From Clostridium tagluense (GTDB taxonomy: Bacteria > Bacillota > Clostridia > Clostridiales > Clostridiaceae), in assembly GCF_003865095.1 (NCBI RefSeq), contig NZ_BHYK01000012.1, forward strand, positions 62,001-126,000: a stretch of DNA of 64,000 bases. Direction: 5' to 3'. Each line of letters starts with the position of its first letter. Position 1 is the first letter of the stretch. Below, in pieces: positions 7,511-16,814 of the stretch. The position numbers and the translations under genes are program-made. The notes under the pieces were generated by a model. That model did not search any database, was not told the DNA's origin, and was given only the letters and a program-made list of their open reading frames with translations.

Positions 7511-8686
7511 ATGTTAAACAGTGGATATATATTAGACCGGAAATATGAGGTAATTAAAACTTTAGGTAAGGGTGGTATGGGCACCATTTATTTATGTGAA
7601 AATAAAAGGCTTGGAAACCTGTGGGCTATAAAAGAAGTAGTACAAGATATAAAAAATACAGGCATTTTAACAGAAGCTAATATTTTAAAAAATCTAAACC
7701 ATGTGGGGATTCGTAGAATAGTGGATATATTTTATGAGAATAATAACCTTTACATGGTTCAAGACTATGTAGAAGGTCAAACTCTAAAAGAGTATGTTAA
7801 AGAAAATGGTAAAATGAATACAGAAAAAACATGCAGGATTACATCGGATTTGTGCGACATTTTATGCTATTTGCACAATCAAAAACCAGCTATTATATAT
7901 AGGGATATAAAACCATCTAATATAATGATAACACCTAGTGGTAAAATTGTGTTAATAGATTTTGGTATTTCAAAAGTTTATAAGAGTGACACAGAACAAG
8001 ATACAGTGAGTGCAGGTTCTAATGGGTTTGCGGCTCCAGAGCAATATGGTCTAGGAAAATGTTGTGCTCAAACAGATATATATGGAATTGGGATGTTAAT
8101 TTATTTTATGGTCAAAGGAAAGATTCCAACTACAGGCATAGAACCTCTTTTGGATGAAAATTATGAGGCGGATATTGATGGTAAAATAAAGGTAATAATA
8201 CAGAAATGTGTTAAAATCGACATTGTGGATAGATATATTTCAGCTGAAATTTTAAAAAAAGAGATTTTAGAAGTATTAAAAGCTGATAAATATGAAAAAA
8301 CGGTGATTTTTAATAATTATAATAGTAGCACCAAAGTGTTTATTAAAAAAGATAAAAGCAAAACTTTGGACAAGAGTAAACTTAAGAAAACTATTAGCGG
8401 ATTTTCTGTTTTTGCAATTGCAATTTTAGCAAGTATTTATATTCTATATGGTAATAAAAAAGAAAGTATAGATATGAAAACTAATGATACACCACAAATA
8501 GTGAGCCCCATAGTAGGATCTTCAAGTGTAGAGCAAGAGGCTATTAAAAAATCTGTTATAGTCCCTGTTAAAGAACCTACTGTAGTCCCAAAAAAAAGCA
8601 CTACGGCCATCACACAAGATAGCAATATAAATGCAATAATGCCACCACAATCAAAAATTAAGGTAAAAGGAAAGCGGAAAAAATAA
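7511..8686 (+). CDS. Hanks-type serine/threonine protein kinase, membrane anchored
   Basis: 391 residues. The kinase domain spans about 12-270: glycine loop GKGGMGTIY (19-27), ATP-binding K41, helix-C E55, catalytic loop YRD-IKPSN (130-137), D150-F-G and APE (175-177). His of HRD is replaced by Tyr; Asp132 and Asn137 are kept, so activity is expected. A single membrane helix (about 300-317) is followed by a short Pro/Lys/Thr-rich tail outside. PASTA repeats, which sense muropeptides in PrkC, are absent, so this is not the housekeeping PrkC that normally pairs with PrpC phosphatase; no phosphatase is adjacent. AGAGGTGAATT precedes ATG. The target and signal are unknown. Confidence 0.88.
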   Translation: MLNSGYILDRKYEVIKTLGKGGMGTIYLCENKRLGNLWAIKEVVQDIKNTGILTEANILKNLNHVGIRRIVDIFYENNNLYMVQDYVEGQTLKEYVKENGKMNTEKTCRITSDLCDILCYLHNQKPAIIYRDIKPSNIMITPSGKIVLIDFGISKVYKSDTEQDTVSAGSNGFAAPEQYGLGKCCAQTDIYGIGMLIYFMVKGKIPTTGIEPLLDENYEADIDGKIKVIIQKCVKIDIVDRYISAEILKKEILEVLKADKYEKTVIFNNYNSSTKVFIKKDKSKTLDKSKLKKTISGFSVFAIAILASIYILYGNKKESIDMKTNDTPQIVSPIVGSSSVEQEAIKKSVIVPVKEPTVVPKKSTTAITQDSNINAIMPPQSKIKVKGKRKK

Positions 8687-8687
8687 A

Positions 8688-8740
8688 CAGGCACATTCAA
8701 GAAAAGTAATTGAATTTTAGTGGCTGTTTTTATTTATTTT
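8688..8740 (+). terminator. Probable terminator after the kinase gene
   Basis: Imperfect hairpin (AAACAG with CTGTTT outside, ATTCAA with TTGAAT inside) followed by a T-rich tract. Weaker than the other terminators in this window. Confidence 0.5.
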
Positions 8741-8930
8741 CATTTGTTTTATGTTTTTAGTAAGTATTAGTGATTAATAGTAGTGAAATTAACTAAACCA
8801 AAATCTAATTCGACAAATAAATTGAAATACACTAAAGTTTTTCAGAAAATAATATAAAGATAATATAGTTATATTCGAATATATAATTATAAATGTTATT
8901 ATTATATGTAATAATGTAAGGAGTGAAGAC

Positions 8931-11015
8931 ATGTCTAAATTTACAATGAAAAGAAATATGAATTTTACAAAGGTTAAAAGTATTAAGATCTTAATACTTA
9001 TTTCCATTTTACCAATAGTTTTAATATCCTTAGCAATAATGGGTATTTTTACCAACTATACTTCTAAAAAACTTATAACTACAGAAATTGAAAATAGGAT
9101 GAAACATCAGTTACAAGAAACTATTAATCTAATCGATAGGGATATGCAAAAACATGCTCAAATAGCAGTTGATTTAGGAAAATTTATTGGAACTAGTAGA
9201 TTGATATTAACCAAGGCGGAAATCACAAAAACCCAAAAGGAAGTACTTTCTACTAATGAAGCTACACTAGGAGTGGGAGTGTATTTTGAACCATATAAAT
9301 ATAAGAAAGATATAAAATTCTTTGGACCCTATGTATACAAAGATGCCGGAGTTTCAAAGATTACCGATAAGTATGCTACTGAAAAATATAATTATCCAGC
9401 ACAACCTTGGTATACTTTAGCCAAAAATATTGAAAAAAATGTTGCTTGGCAGGAACCTTACTATGATGATGAGTTGAAAATGGCTATGCTAACAACTGCT
9501 GCACCAATATATGGTGATAATAAAGAATTTTTAGGTGTAGTAACTGCTGACATGAGTTTAAAGACTATACAAGAAAATATTAAAAGTATCAAAGTAGGTC
9601 AAACAGGAAAAGCAATATTAATGGGAAAAGATGGAACATATTTGGCAGGTGTTTCTGAAAAATTAGTTATGAAGATTAAGGCTACAGAAGATAAAAATAC
9701 TAGTATGGCAAAACTAGGAAAAGATATTTTACAAAACAAAGAGGGAATATCTTCTTTTGAAGATGAAAATGGAAAAAACATTACATATTATAAACAAATA
9801 CCAGAACTTGGATGGAATGTAGTGTTAACAATTCCAGAAAAGGAGCTTTATGCTCCAATTAATAAGCTATTGTTTAGTATAGTTATACTAAGCCTAATTA
9901 CTTGTTTATTAGTGACATTGGCAGTTGGTATATTCAGTAAATATCTTACTAAAAATGTTAAAGAGGTGAATGACCTTTCACATTCAATTGCAGAGGGGGA
10001 TTTGACCCAAACAATAAATGTTAAAAGTGAGAATGAACTAGGATCAATGGGAACCAATTTAAACAAAATGAATAATAACTTAAGAGAATTAGTTCAAAAA
10101 GTTACAGAAAGTTTAGAACAAGTAGTTGCAACGTCAGAGGAACTTACAGCAAGTTCTGACCAAACACAACAATCTGCAGAACAAGTTTCTCTAGCCATTC
10201 AACAGGTGGCATTTGGTAGTGGAGAACAAGTTAATATAGCTAATGATACAACAAAAATTGCAGAAGAAATATTTACAGGTATGGAACAAATATCAAATAA
10301 TGTACAAGCAGTAGCAAATACTTCACTAGAAGCAATTAAGAGAGCGGAAAAAGGTAATGATGTAGTATATTCTGCTATAGCACAAATGAATAATATTCAG
10401 GGCAAAGTAGAGGTTTCTACGCAAGCTGTGTCAATTCTTGGAGAAAAATCAAAAGAAATTGGAAGCATAGTCTCATTAATAACTTCTATTGCTGCTCAGA
10501 CAAATTTATTAGCGCTAAATGCAGCTATTGAAGCAGCTAGAGCTGGTGAGCAGGGAAAAGGGTTTGCAGTGGTAGCCGATGAGGTTAGAAAGTTGGCAGA
10601 ACAATCTGGATCAGCCGCTGGGAATATATCAAGCTTAATAAATGAAATTCAAAATGAAATAGTAAATGCTGTAAAGGCTATGGATAATGGTAGTAGTGCA
10701 GTTAAAGATGGTATAAACATGGTAGACCTGGCAGGTAAATCTTTTGGAGAGATATTAGAAGATATAAATCATATAGCTTCACAAATGCAGGATGTGTCTG
10801 CAGTGACAGAGGAAATAGGTGCAGGAACACATAATATGTTAGAGGCCATTGAAAATGTGGCTAAGATTTCTACTGAGTCTTCAGGAAATGCTGAAAATGT
10901 AGTGGCAGCATCGCAGGAGCAAACAGCGCTAATGAAAGAAGTGGCTAATGCTGCTGAAAATCTAACACAAATGGCAGTAGAACTCCAAAGTTTAATGAGT
11001 AGTTTTAGATTATAA
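8931..11015 (+). CDS. Methyl-accepting chemotaxis protein with Cache sensor
   Basis: 694 residues. An N-terminal membrane helix (about 20-45) is followed by an extracellular dCache_1-type domain (about 50-305) with [36 protein letters not shown], the typical ligand-binding half that often binds amino acids or other small metabolites. A second helix (about 308-333) and a HAMP domain (ending near 385) lead to the cytoplasmic signalling domain. The highly conserved hairpin tip is seen as [51 protein letters not shown]. It relays ligand binding to CheA and the flagellar motor. AAGGAGTGA precedes ATG. It is monocistronic with a terminator downstream; no che or flagellar genes are near. Confidence 0.95.
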   Translation: MSKFTMKRNMNFTKVKSIKILILISILPIVLISLAIMGIFTNYTSKKLITTEIENRMKHQLQETINLIDRDMQKHAQIAVDLGKFIGTSRLILTKAEITKTQKEVLSTNEATLGVGVYFEPYKYKKDIKFFGPYVYKDAGVSKITDKYATEKYNYPAQPWYTLAKNIEKNVAWQEPYYDDELKMAMLTTAAPIYGDNKEFLGVVTADMSLKTIQENIKSIKVGQTGKAILMGKDGTYLAGVSEKLVMKIKATEDKNTSMAKLGKDILQNKEGISSFEDENGKNITYYKQIPELGWNVVLTIPEKELYAPINKLLFSIVILSLITCLLVTLAVGIFSKYLTKNVKEVNDLSHSIAEGDLTQTINVKSENELGSMGTNLNKMNNNLRELVQKVTESLEQVVATSEELTASSDQTQQSAEQVSLAIQQVAFGSGEQVNIANDTTKIAEEIFTGMEQISNNVQAVANTSLEAIKRAEKGNDVVYSAIAQMNNIQGKVEVSTQAVSILGEKSKEIGSIVSLITSIAAQTNLLALNAAIEAARAGEQGKGFAVVADEVRKLAEQSGSAAGNISSLINEIQNEIVNAVKAMDNGSSAVKDGINMVDLAGKSFGEILEDINHIASQMQDVSAVTEEIGAGTHNMLEAIENVAKISTESSGNAENVVAASQEQTALMKEVANAAENLTQMAVELQSLMSSFRL

Positions 11016-11057
11016 TAGTGTGTTAAAAATAAGACTAATTTATTTTGTTACATTTAT

Positions 11058-11106
11058 GGAGCCGTTCTTTTCTAATCTGGAAAATTAGGTTAGTAACGGC
11101 TTTACT
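11058..11106 (+). terminator. Terminator after the chemoreceptor gene
   Basis: AGCCGTT pairs with AACGGCT around a second inner stem (CTAAT/ATTAG); followed by TTTACTCAT. Confidence 0.7.
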
Positions 11107-11277
11107 CATATATTTAATTACTCCTTAAATTGAATTATTTACATAAAATATTCAATTTTTGAAATAATAATACAAATTGCAAACAATAAGTATTAGGGTT
11201 TGTACTAATATAGTGATATAATGTTGTTAAAATGTAGAAGTCATAATCATTTTATAACTTTTAATGTGGGGGGAATA

Positions 11278-12504
11278 ATGATGAGAAGAAAAATATTATC
11301 TTTAATTATAGCTACTGGACTGACCATGTCTGTGAGTATGCCAACTTTGGCAGCACCACTAACTGAGCAGTTAAATAATCAAAAGAAGCAGCTTCTAGAG
11401 CAACAGGGTTCATATACTAAGTTGCAACAGGATTTTGAAAAATTACAGATATCTATTGAGAAGATAGATTTTGATATTGAAAGCATTTATACAGGAATAG
11501 ATAAAGCAAAAAATGAGATAAATGTTACTGAAAATAAAATAGAGCAAACTACAAAAGATATTGTAGTTGCGGAAAGTAACATAAAGGGCGAGGAAGACTT
11601 ATTTAATGAAAGAATGAGAGTCATGTTTATGAATGGAGCAGATACCTACTTAGAGATTTTATTGGATTCTAAAGGATTGGAAGACCTTATTTCAAGAGTA
11701 GAAAATGTTAAAAAGATTGTAGCATATGATAACCAAATTATTAGTGAATTGAATGTGAAAAAGCAAGATATCGAGCAAAGAAAAGAATCTCTTAATGACA
11801 ATAAAAGAAAAATATTAACATTAAAAGCTGATAATGAAAGTAAATTGGACAAGCTTAGTACAAAGAAACAGGAACAAGGTAAATTAATAGTAGAAGCTGA
11901 AAAACAACAAAAATTACATAAGAATGAAATAACAGAAACTCAGGCACGGCTTGGAAGTACTATGAACCAAATAAAAGATGCAAATCAAGCGTCTAAATAT
12001 GAGGTAGCAATAGCTACTAAAAAAGCTTCTGAAATTACCCCATCAAGAGGTATAGTAAGCGAGATAGTAAAAAATGAAACAAAAGACGAACCTAAAAATG
12101 AACCGAAAGATGAACCCAAAGAAGAGGTAAGTCAACCACAAAAACCATCATCAGGTAATTCAAGTGAAGTAATAGCTTATGCGCAAAATTTCCTTGGTAC
12201 ACGCTATGAATGGGGAGCAACAGGGCCAAATACATTTGATTGTTCAGGTTTTGTTCAATATGTATATGCACATTTTGGAGTTAGCACAGGGAGGTCTACC
12301 TATGATCAGATAACTGCGGGAGAATTTGTATCACGGGGAAATTTACAAGCAGGAGATTTGGTCTTCTTTGGATCAGGAAGTCCTCATCACGTTGGTATTT
12401 ATCTGGGAGATAACTCGTATATACATGCTCCAAGTACAGGCGATGTAGTTAAAATATCGGCATTAACAAGAAGTGATTATTTATCTGCTAGAAGAGTTAG
12501 GTAA
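11278..12504 (+). CDS. Secreted coiled-coil NlpC/P60 peptidoglycan endopeptidase
   Basis: A Sec signal peptide (MMRRKILSLIIATGLTMSVSMPTLAAP) is followed by a long coiled coil (about 25-260) like that of PcsB/CwlO, then a charged Lys/Pro/Glu linker with short KDEPKNEP-type repeats, and an NlpC/P60 domain (about 310-408). The catalytic Cys is in FDCSGFVQYVY, the His in SPHHVGIYLG and the third polar residue in YIHAPST. Such enzymes cleave D-Glu-gamma-mDAP bonds during wall growth; the coiled coil in CwlO-like proteins is where FtsEX activates the enzyme. GGGGGG at 11268 points to ATG 11278 or 11281; an ATG at 11221 would put a basic segment before the signal peptide and has no ribosome binding site. 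Confidence 0.9.
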   Translation: MMRRKILSLIIATGLTMSVSMPTLAAPLTEQLNNQKKQLLEQQGSYTKLQQDFEKLQISIEKIDFDIESIYTGIDKAKNEINVTENKIEQTTKDIVVAESNIKGEEDLFNERMRVMFMNGADTYLEILLDSKGLEDLISRVENVKKIVAYDNQIISELNVKKQDIEQRKESLNDNKRKILTLKADNESKLDKLSTKKQEQGKLIVEAEKQQKLHKNEITETQARLGSTMNQIKDANQASKYEVAIATKKASEITPSRGIVSEIVKNETKDEPKNEPKDEPKEEVSQPQKPSSGNSSEVIAYAQNFLGTRYEWGATGPNTFDCSGFVQYVYAHFGVSTGRSTYDQITAGEFVSRGNLQAGDLVFFGSGSPHHVGIYLGDNSYIHAPSTGDVVKISALTRSDYLSARRVR

Positions 12505-12544
12505 TAAATTGTAAAATAGAATAAAATGATTTAAATCAAGTAAA

Positions 12545-12590
12545 AATACAGGCATATTTGTGTAAACAAAGCTGCCTGTATTATTTTCTG
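12545..12590. terminator. Bidirectional terminator between convergent genes
   Basis: A perfect 10-bp stem AATACAGGCA (12545-12554) / TGCCTGTATT (12573-12582) with T-rich DNA after it. It overlaps the stop codon of the minus-strand DUF3810 gene. Confidence 0.75.
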
Positions 12591-13672
12591 TATTCTGCAA
12601 GAAGTAAATCCACCATTGCTCCGTAACTTTTTGTTCCCAATCCTTGGTTTTGAGATTTAAGATAAGTGTCGTTAATTTTATCATTTATTTTTTCTATAGG
12701 ACCAGAGTACTGATTCCAAAAATCTTGGTTGTACTTCAAGTCATTAAGTACAGCCATGCTACAGGTAGAAATCAATGCATTATATTTTTCAGTGTCACTT
12801 TTTCTTAATGCATTAAATGAATAAGATAAGGCTGAAAGCACTCCAGAATATTGAAAGTTTATATCAGGATGCTTTATACAAGCTATATATGCAATATAAT
12901 TTGCTTCATCTTCCTTGGCAAATCCTCTTTGGTGAGCCATTTCATGAGCTGTTGTAAAGGGAAGGAAGGAATCAGGTTCTGCCATATTAATATTTGCTTC
13001 GTTTGTAAAAGGGAAATAAAAGCCTGTAATTCCTGTATAACACATTGGAATTGACAATAATATGCCCTTAGGTGTTCCGTAGTTACCTTTTAATTTAGGA
13101 TATTTTATTGAGGCGTTATCATATCCTAATTGAGCAGTTTTTAGGATGTGTTTTTTGTTATAGGGAAGTTCCATTACACCGTACTGATTTTCCTTTATTC
13201 TTGCTCTAATAGTATTTGAATTATTTATAAGGACTTTGCATAGATCAGCAAGTTCTTTTGAAGATGACGTGCGAACATTTAATTGGAATACTTTATCTAG
13301 TGTAAGTCTTTGATAATTAAATCCCCATAAAAGTTGGAATGAAAAATATACTAATCCCGTTATTGCCAATATATTTAAAATAAAGTTTTTTGAAATTTCT
13401 AATCGTCTATTTTTGCCTTTAAATAAATTGAAAATTGTTTTTAAAACGTACCATAATATGAAAGCTGAAAAAGATACAATTATAATTTCGGCAAGAGAAA
13501 AGGGTAAAAATCCTGTGATCAAACTTAAAATATTAGCAATTATTTTATACAAAAACGAAGAATAGAAGGTTTCAATATAGTTTGGAAATATTGTAGATAT
13601 TTGCGAAAGTATAATACCTAAGGGTAAAAGTAAAATTAAAAATGATTGCTTATTAAATGAAAATTTCTTCAA
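12581..13672 (-). CDS. DUF3810 family membrane protein with HExxH metalloprotease motif
   Basis: 363 residues with three N-terminal membrane segments (about 10-30, 48-75 and 100-120) and a C-terminal domain carrying TTAHEMAHQRGFAKEDEANYIAY. The HExxH plus downstream Glu in EDEAN is the layout of zincin metallopeptidases, and the whole architecture matches DUF3810 proteins. These are uncharacterised; a membrane-bound protease role is inferred from the motif. The gene stands alone, convergent with the NlpC/P60 gene and separated from mscL by a hairpin. Confidence 0.85.
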   Translation of the reverse strand: MKKFSFNKQSFLILLLPLGIILSQISTIFPNYIETFYSSFLYKIIANILSLITGFLPFSLAEIIIVSFSAFILWYVLKTIFNLFKGKNRRLEISKNFILNILAITGLVYFSFQLLWGFNYQRLTLDKVFQLNVRTSSSKELADLCKVLINNSNTIRARIKENQYGVMELPYNKKHILKTAQLGYDNASIKYPKLKGNYGTPKGILLSIPMCYTGITGFYFPFTNEANINMAEPDSFLPFTTAHEMAHQRGFAKEDEANYIAYIACIKHPDINFQYSGVLSALSYSFNALRKSDTEKYNALISTCSMAVLNDLKYNQDFWNQYSGPIEKINDKINDTYLKSQNQGLGTKSYGAMVDLLLAEYRK

Positions 13673-13709
13673 AAAAACACCTTCTTTATATAATTAATTA
13701 TATGAAAAA

Positions 13710-13742
13710 CTCCAAGTGTAAATTTTACTTGGAGCTTTTTTA
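13710..13742 (-). terminator. Terminator downstream of mscL
   Basis: CTCCAAGT pairs with ACTTGGAG, with T/A-rich flanks on both sides so it may act in both directions. It follows the mscL stop on the minus strand. Confidence 0.7.
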
Positions 13743-13747
13743 TATTA

Positions 13748-14140
13748 TTATTTTCCTTTTAGTAAGTCTCTAATTTCAGTTAATAATAATTCTTCATTTG
13801 AGGGTTTAATAACAATAACTTCTTCAGCTTTTTTCTTTTTAATGGAGGTTATAGCCTTTATAAAAATAAAAAGTGAAAATGCGATTATTAAAAAATCAAT
13901 AATAGATTGAATAAATAATCCGTATCTAATTGATAACTCTAACGTTCCAGCTACAGCTGGATGTATAACGTATTTTAAATTAGTGAAATTAATTCCACCT
14001 AATAGTAAACCGAGTATAGGCATTATAAGGTCATTTACTAAAGAGGTAACAATTTTAGAAAATGCCGCACCTATAACAACACCTAATGCTAAATCTAAAA
14101 CATTTCCTTTAAGAGCAAATTGTTTAAATTCTTTCAACAT
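13748..14140 (-). CDS. mscL: Large-conductance mechanosensitive channel
   Basis: 130 residues. A pentameric pore that opens under high membrane tension to release solutes on hypo-osmotic shock. The N-terminal helix [41 protein letters not shown] is the MscL signature with the small-residue pore constriction in TM1 ([11 protein letters not shown]), followed by a loop, TM2 ([19 protein letters not shown]) and a charged C-terminal helix. ATG at 14140 is chosen because GAAAGGAAG lies upstream; a TTG seven codons earlier would lie over that site. The gene is flanked by terminators on both sides. Confidence 0.95.
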   Translation of the reverse strand: MLKEFKQFALKGNVLDLALGVVIGAAFSKIVTSLVNDLIMPILGLLLGGINFTNLKYVIHPAVAGTLELSIRYGLFIQSIIDFLIIAFSLFIFIKAITSIKKKKAEEVIVIKPSNEELLLTEIRDLLKGK

Positions 14141-14276
14141 ATATGTAGCACTTCCTTTCAAATTCTATTTTACCAATTTAAATATAAATTATCAAAGGTA
14201 TTTTCTGTGAACAATATAAGTTTATAAATTCTATATTATATTTGTTGCTCATTATTTTAATTGTAGGGATAAAAGA

Positions 14277-14304
14277 AGAAAGGAGCACGGCTGTGCTCCT
14301 TTCT
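14277..14304 (-). terminator. Terminator ending the NifX-like gene
   Basis: A perfect 12-bp stem AGAAAGGAGCAC / GTGCTCCTTTCT with a GGCT loop. On the minus strand it is followed by TCTTTTAT and separates the Mrp group from mscL. Confidence 0.85.
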
Positions 14305-14306
14305 AT

Positions 14307-14663
14307 TTATTGGTGATGGTGTTCACCATGATGATTGCAGGTTACATCTTTATCTTCTAATGTTCCATTAATATATTCCTCAATGACTTTTTTATATTCG
14401 CCAGATGCTCCTTTTATTACTTTAAGGCCATTCTGCTTTAAGCCGGTAATTGCGCCTGCACCAATTCCACCAGTAATGACTACTGTAGCTCCATGGGCTG
14501 TAAGTAAGTCTGCTAAGCCTTGATGCTGATGTGCAAGCTCCACTGAAGATATTTCTTCAACGCTTACAATTTTGTTATCTTCTATAGTTGCAATTACAAA
14601 ACTTTCACTTTTTCCAAAATGCTGGTTTACCATATTTCCCTTATTAGGTAATGCTATTTTCAT
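14307..14663 (-). CDS. NifX/NafY-like (dinitrogenase Fe-Mo cofactor family) protein
   Basis: 118 residues with the fold of the NifX/NifB C-terminal family: MKIALPNKGNMVNQHFGKSESFVIA, then TVVITGGIGAGAITGLKQNGLKVIKG. The tail HNHHGEHHHQ-like cluster (CNHHGEHHHQ) suggests metal binding. Family members carry iron-sulfur or iron-molybdenum clusters; in non-diazotrophs these proteins usually accompany an Mrp ATPase, exactly as here (33 bases downstream of the Mrp gene). A role as a metal-cluster carrier is therefore inferred. ATG at 14663 is preceded by GGAGG; an ATG five codons upstream overlaps that site. Confidence 0.83.
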   Translation of the reverse strand: MKIALPNKGNMVNQHFGKSESFVIATIEDNKIVSVEEISSVELAHQHQGLADLLTAHGATVVITGGIGAGAITGLKQNGLKVIKGASGEYKKVIEEYINGTLEDKDVTCNHHGEHHHQ

Positions 14664-14695
14664 ATTTTTTTCCTCCATTTTTATATTGAATATAT

Positions 14696-15529
14696 TTATT
14701 TTTTATTTTCTATGTTACTTATAATTTTACTTATAATATTTTCAACTATTTCTGTTAATTCAGTATTTAGCTTGTATTCACCTTTGTTAGAAATATTAAC
14801 AATTTCTCTACACATTGGAATTTCACCAAGCAAATCTAGTTGATTTTTATTTAAAAATTCATCTATATTTGCTGATTCAAAGATTCGTATTTTATCATTG
14901 CATTCTGGACAAATAATATAGCTCATATTCTCTATTAAACCTATTATGTCTATATTAAGTTTGTGAGCCATGTTTACTGCTTTTCCAACGATCATCGACA
15001 CTAAATCCTGTGGCGTTGAAACCATTACTATGCCTGTAATTGGTATTGATTGCATTACAGTTAGTGCAACATCTCCTGTACCAGGAGGCATGTCTATAAT
15101 TAAATAATCAAGTTCTCCCCATATAACGTCAGTCCAAAACTGCTTAACAACCCCAGAAACTGCGGGTCCTCTCCAAATAACTGGATCCTCTTCATTTTCC
15201 ACAAGAAAATTCATTGAAATAACATCAATACCCTCTGTGGTTCTAACGGGTACAATACCCAATTCATTCATTAGTGGTTTTACATCCTTAATACCCAGCA
15301 GCCTTGGTATACTTGGGCCTGTAATATCAGAATCCATAAGTCCCACCTTATAGCCTTTTTTATTAAGTTCATGTGCAATAAGAGCAGATATTGTTGATTT
15401 ACCTACACCACCTTTTCCACTCATGACGCCTATAATATTCTTAACCTTATTTAATGGGTTATTTTCTATGCTACATGTGTCTTTGCTATCACACTTATCA
15501 TTTGATGGACAACTTTTGCAATTAGCCAT
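14696..15529 (-). CDS. Mrp/NBP35-type P-loop ATPase, Fe-S cluster carrier
   Basis: 277 residues. The deviant Walker A GVMSGKGGVGKSTIS (34-48) with its signature Lys, DSDITGPSIPRLLG (switch I) and LIIDMPPGTGD (Walker B) identify the Mrp/MinD-like family. A CPEC motif near 217 is the conserved CxxC that holds a bridging iron-sulfur cluster in the dimer. The N-terminus has four more cysteines (C4-x2-C7, C13, C19), like eukaryotic NBP35 and many clostridial Mrp proteins. It assembles or transfers Fe-S clusters in the cytoplasm. It is followed by the NifX-like gene and preceded by a DUF134 gene; two TTGTCAxATGCCA repeats lie directly upstream of its ribosome binding site. Confidence 0.92.
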   Translation of the reverse strand: MANCKSCPSNDKCDSKDTCSIENNPLNKVKNIIGVMSGKGGVGKSTISALIAHELNKKGYKVGLMDSDITGPSIPRLLGIKDVKPLMNELGIVPVRTTEGIDVISMNFLVENEEDPVIWRGPAVSGVVKQFWTDVIWGELDYLIIDMPPGTGDVALTVMQSIPITGIVMVSTPQDLVSMIVGKAVNMAHKLNIDIIGLIENMSYIICPECNDKIRIFESANIDEFLNKNQLDLLGEIPMCREIVNISNKGEYKLNTELTEIVENIISKIISNIENKK

Positions 15530-15552
15530 ATACTATCTCCTTGTGTTTTTAT

Positions 15553-15605
15553 TTGTCATATGCCATCTATATTATAATGCTAGCATTTATTATTGTCAAA
15601 TGCCA
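15553..15605 (-). promoter_or_regulatory. Paired direct repeats upstream of the Mrp gene (candidate operators)
   Basis: TTGTCATATGCCA (15553-15565) and TTGTCAAATGCCA (15593-15605) differ at one base and start 40 bases apart, about four helical turns. A related TGGCATACGCTAA is at 16147-16159, upstream of the DUF134 gene. The DUF134 protein with its HTH is the obvious candidate binder. Confidence 0.5.
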
Positions 15606-15649
15606 ATAAAAAAATATTTATTTAGAGCGAAAACTTATAAATTTATTTC

Positions 15650-16096
15650 TCATCTATTATCTGATTTATTGCATTGCCTATGACAAAAATTACTTCTTTT
15701 ATTACAAGTCACATCTTGCGAAGCACAGGCAGGACAAATTTTTCGATCTTCTTCATATTTTATTTCATAGGTCTTCTCACAGGATATACACCTAAATTGA
15801 CATACATTTCTTGTATAGTTTCCACCACTTATATTTATTGCTTTTCCCTCTATTAAAGCTACAGCAATCTTTTTTCGTGCACTATCAATTATATTTTGAA
15901 AAGTTTGTCTTGAAACTTGCATCCTTTCAGCACATTGTTCCTGATTTAATTCTTCAACATCTTTAAGTCTCATGGCTTCAAACTCTTCAACCTTTATAAG
16001 TATTTCTTCAATCTCACATTTTCTTCTACCTGCGGGGACGAAGTATGTATACTCTGGTAAATTTTCTACTCTTCTATTTTTAACCGGTCTTGACAT
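15650..16096 (-). CDS. DUF134 family DNA-binding protein with zinc-ribbon-like tail
   Basis: 148 residues. The N-terminus MSRPVKNRRVENLPEYTYFVPAG followed by EEFEAMRLKDVEELNQEQCAERMQVSRQTFQNIIDSARKKIA is the DUF134 signature: a sigma-70 region 4-like helix-turn-helix. The C-terminus has two CxxC pairs (CISC, CPAC) plus additional Cys and His, probably a metal or cluster site. DUF134 genes regularly sit beside Mrp and NifX-like genes, as here, and a regulatory role sensing cluster or metal status is a reasonable inference but unproven. ATG at 16096 follows GAGGAG; an ATG five codons upstream overlaps it. Confidence 0.85.
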   Translation of the reverse strand: MSRPVKNRRVENLPEYTYFVPAGRRKCEIEEILIKVEEFEAMRLKDVEELNQEQCAERMQVSRQTFQNIIDSARKKIAVALIEGKAINISGGNYTRNVCQFRCISCEKTYEIKYEEDRKICPACASQDVTCNKRSNFCHRQCNKSDNR

Positions 16097-16278
16097 TAAT
16101 ATTCTCCTCATTTTTCATATATTTTTTAAATCCACAATGTTCTTTATTGGTGGCATACGCTAATAAAATATTACAACTGATTAATACTAATGTCAAATAA
16201 AAATATTCACTATACAATTTATAAAAGTAAATAATATTTCGATTCAATCAAGAATAATAAAATTACTGGAAGAAAAAA

Positions 16279-16310
16279 GAAGCATGGAAATACTAGTCCA
16301 TACTTCTTAA
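16279..16310 (-). terminator. Terminator ending the sulfur operon
   Basis: An 11-base stem AGAAG-ATGGA with one mismatch pairs with TCCAT-CTTCT; on the minus strand a CTTTTTTCTT tract follows. Confidence 0.75.
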
Positions 16311-16314
16311 AATG

Positions 16315-16770
16315 TTAAATAAACAAATTTACATTGGAGTCTTCAGCCTCACCTAAGTAATAACCGACTCCGCCAATTTTTACTCCATCAATGAGTTCCT
16401 CTTTCACAATTCCCATAACGTCCATGGACATTGAGCAAGCAACTACTTCTACGCCACTATCCATTGCTGATTTTATTAGGTCTTCAAGAGAGGTTATATT
16501 CTTGTTTTTCATTACGGAGCGAATCATTTTTGCTCCAAGACCCATCATGTTCATTTGGGAAAGTTTAAGCTTTTTACTTCCTCTTGGCATCATAAATCCA
16601 AACATGGAATCTACTAAGCCTTTTTTTACAGATACTTTTTCAGGTTTCCTTAAGATATTAAGACCCCAGAAGGTAAATAATATGGTAACTTTGCTACCCA
16701 TGGCAACTGCCCCATTTGCAATAATGAAGGCAGCAATTGCTTTATCTAAGTCACCACTAAAAACTACCAT
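16315..16770 (-). CDS. DsrE/DsrF/DrsH-like domain (separated from its parent ORF by a frameshift)
   Basis: The frame encodes TMVVFSGDLDKAIAAFIIANGAVAMGSKVTILFTFWGLNILRK, the classic DsrE-like opening, and ends with EVVACSMSMDVMGIVKEELIDGVKIGGVGYYL, where the Cys is the likely persulfide carrier. In many Firmicutes this domain is the C-terminus of a single protein of about 820 residues: CoA-disulfide reductase, rhodanese, TusA, DsrE. Here it is in the -1 frame relative to the upstream ORF, with the junction at an A10 run (16836-16845). The ATG used for this ORF has no ribosome binding site and lies inside the domain's first strand, so independent translation is unlikely. One added A would restore the fusion through a linker SNNLTKVNKYLASDTVEKNN. 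Confidence 0.8.
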   Translation of the reverse strand: MVVFSGDLDKAIAAFIIANGAVAMGSKVTILFTFWGLNILRKPEKVSVKKGLVDSMFGFMMPRGSKKLKLSQMNMMGLGAKMIRSVMKNKNITSLEDLIKSAMDSGVEVVACSMSMDVMGIVKEELIDGVKIGGVGYYLGEAEDSNVNLFI

Positions 16771-16814
16771 GGTTTTATTGTTTTTTTCTACTGTATCTGA
16801 TGCAAGGTATTTAT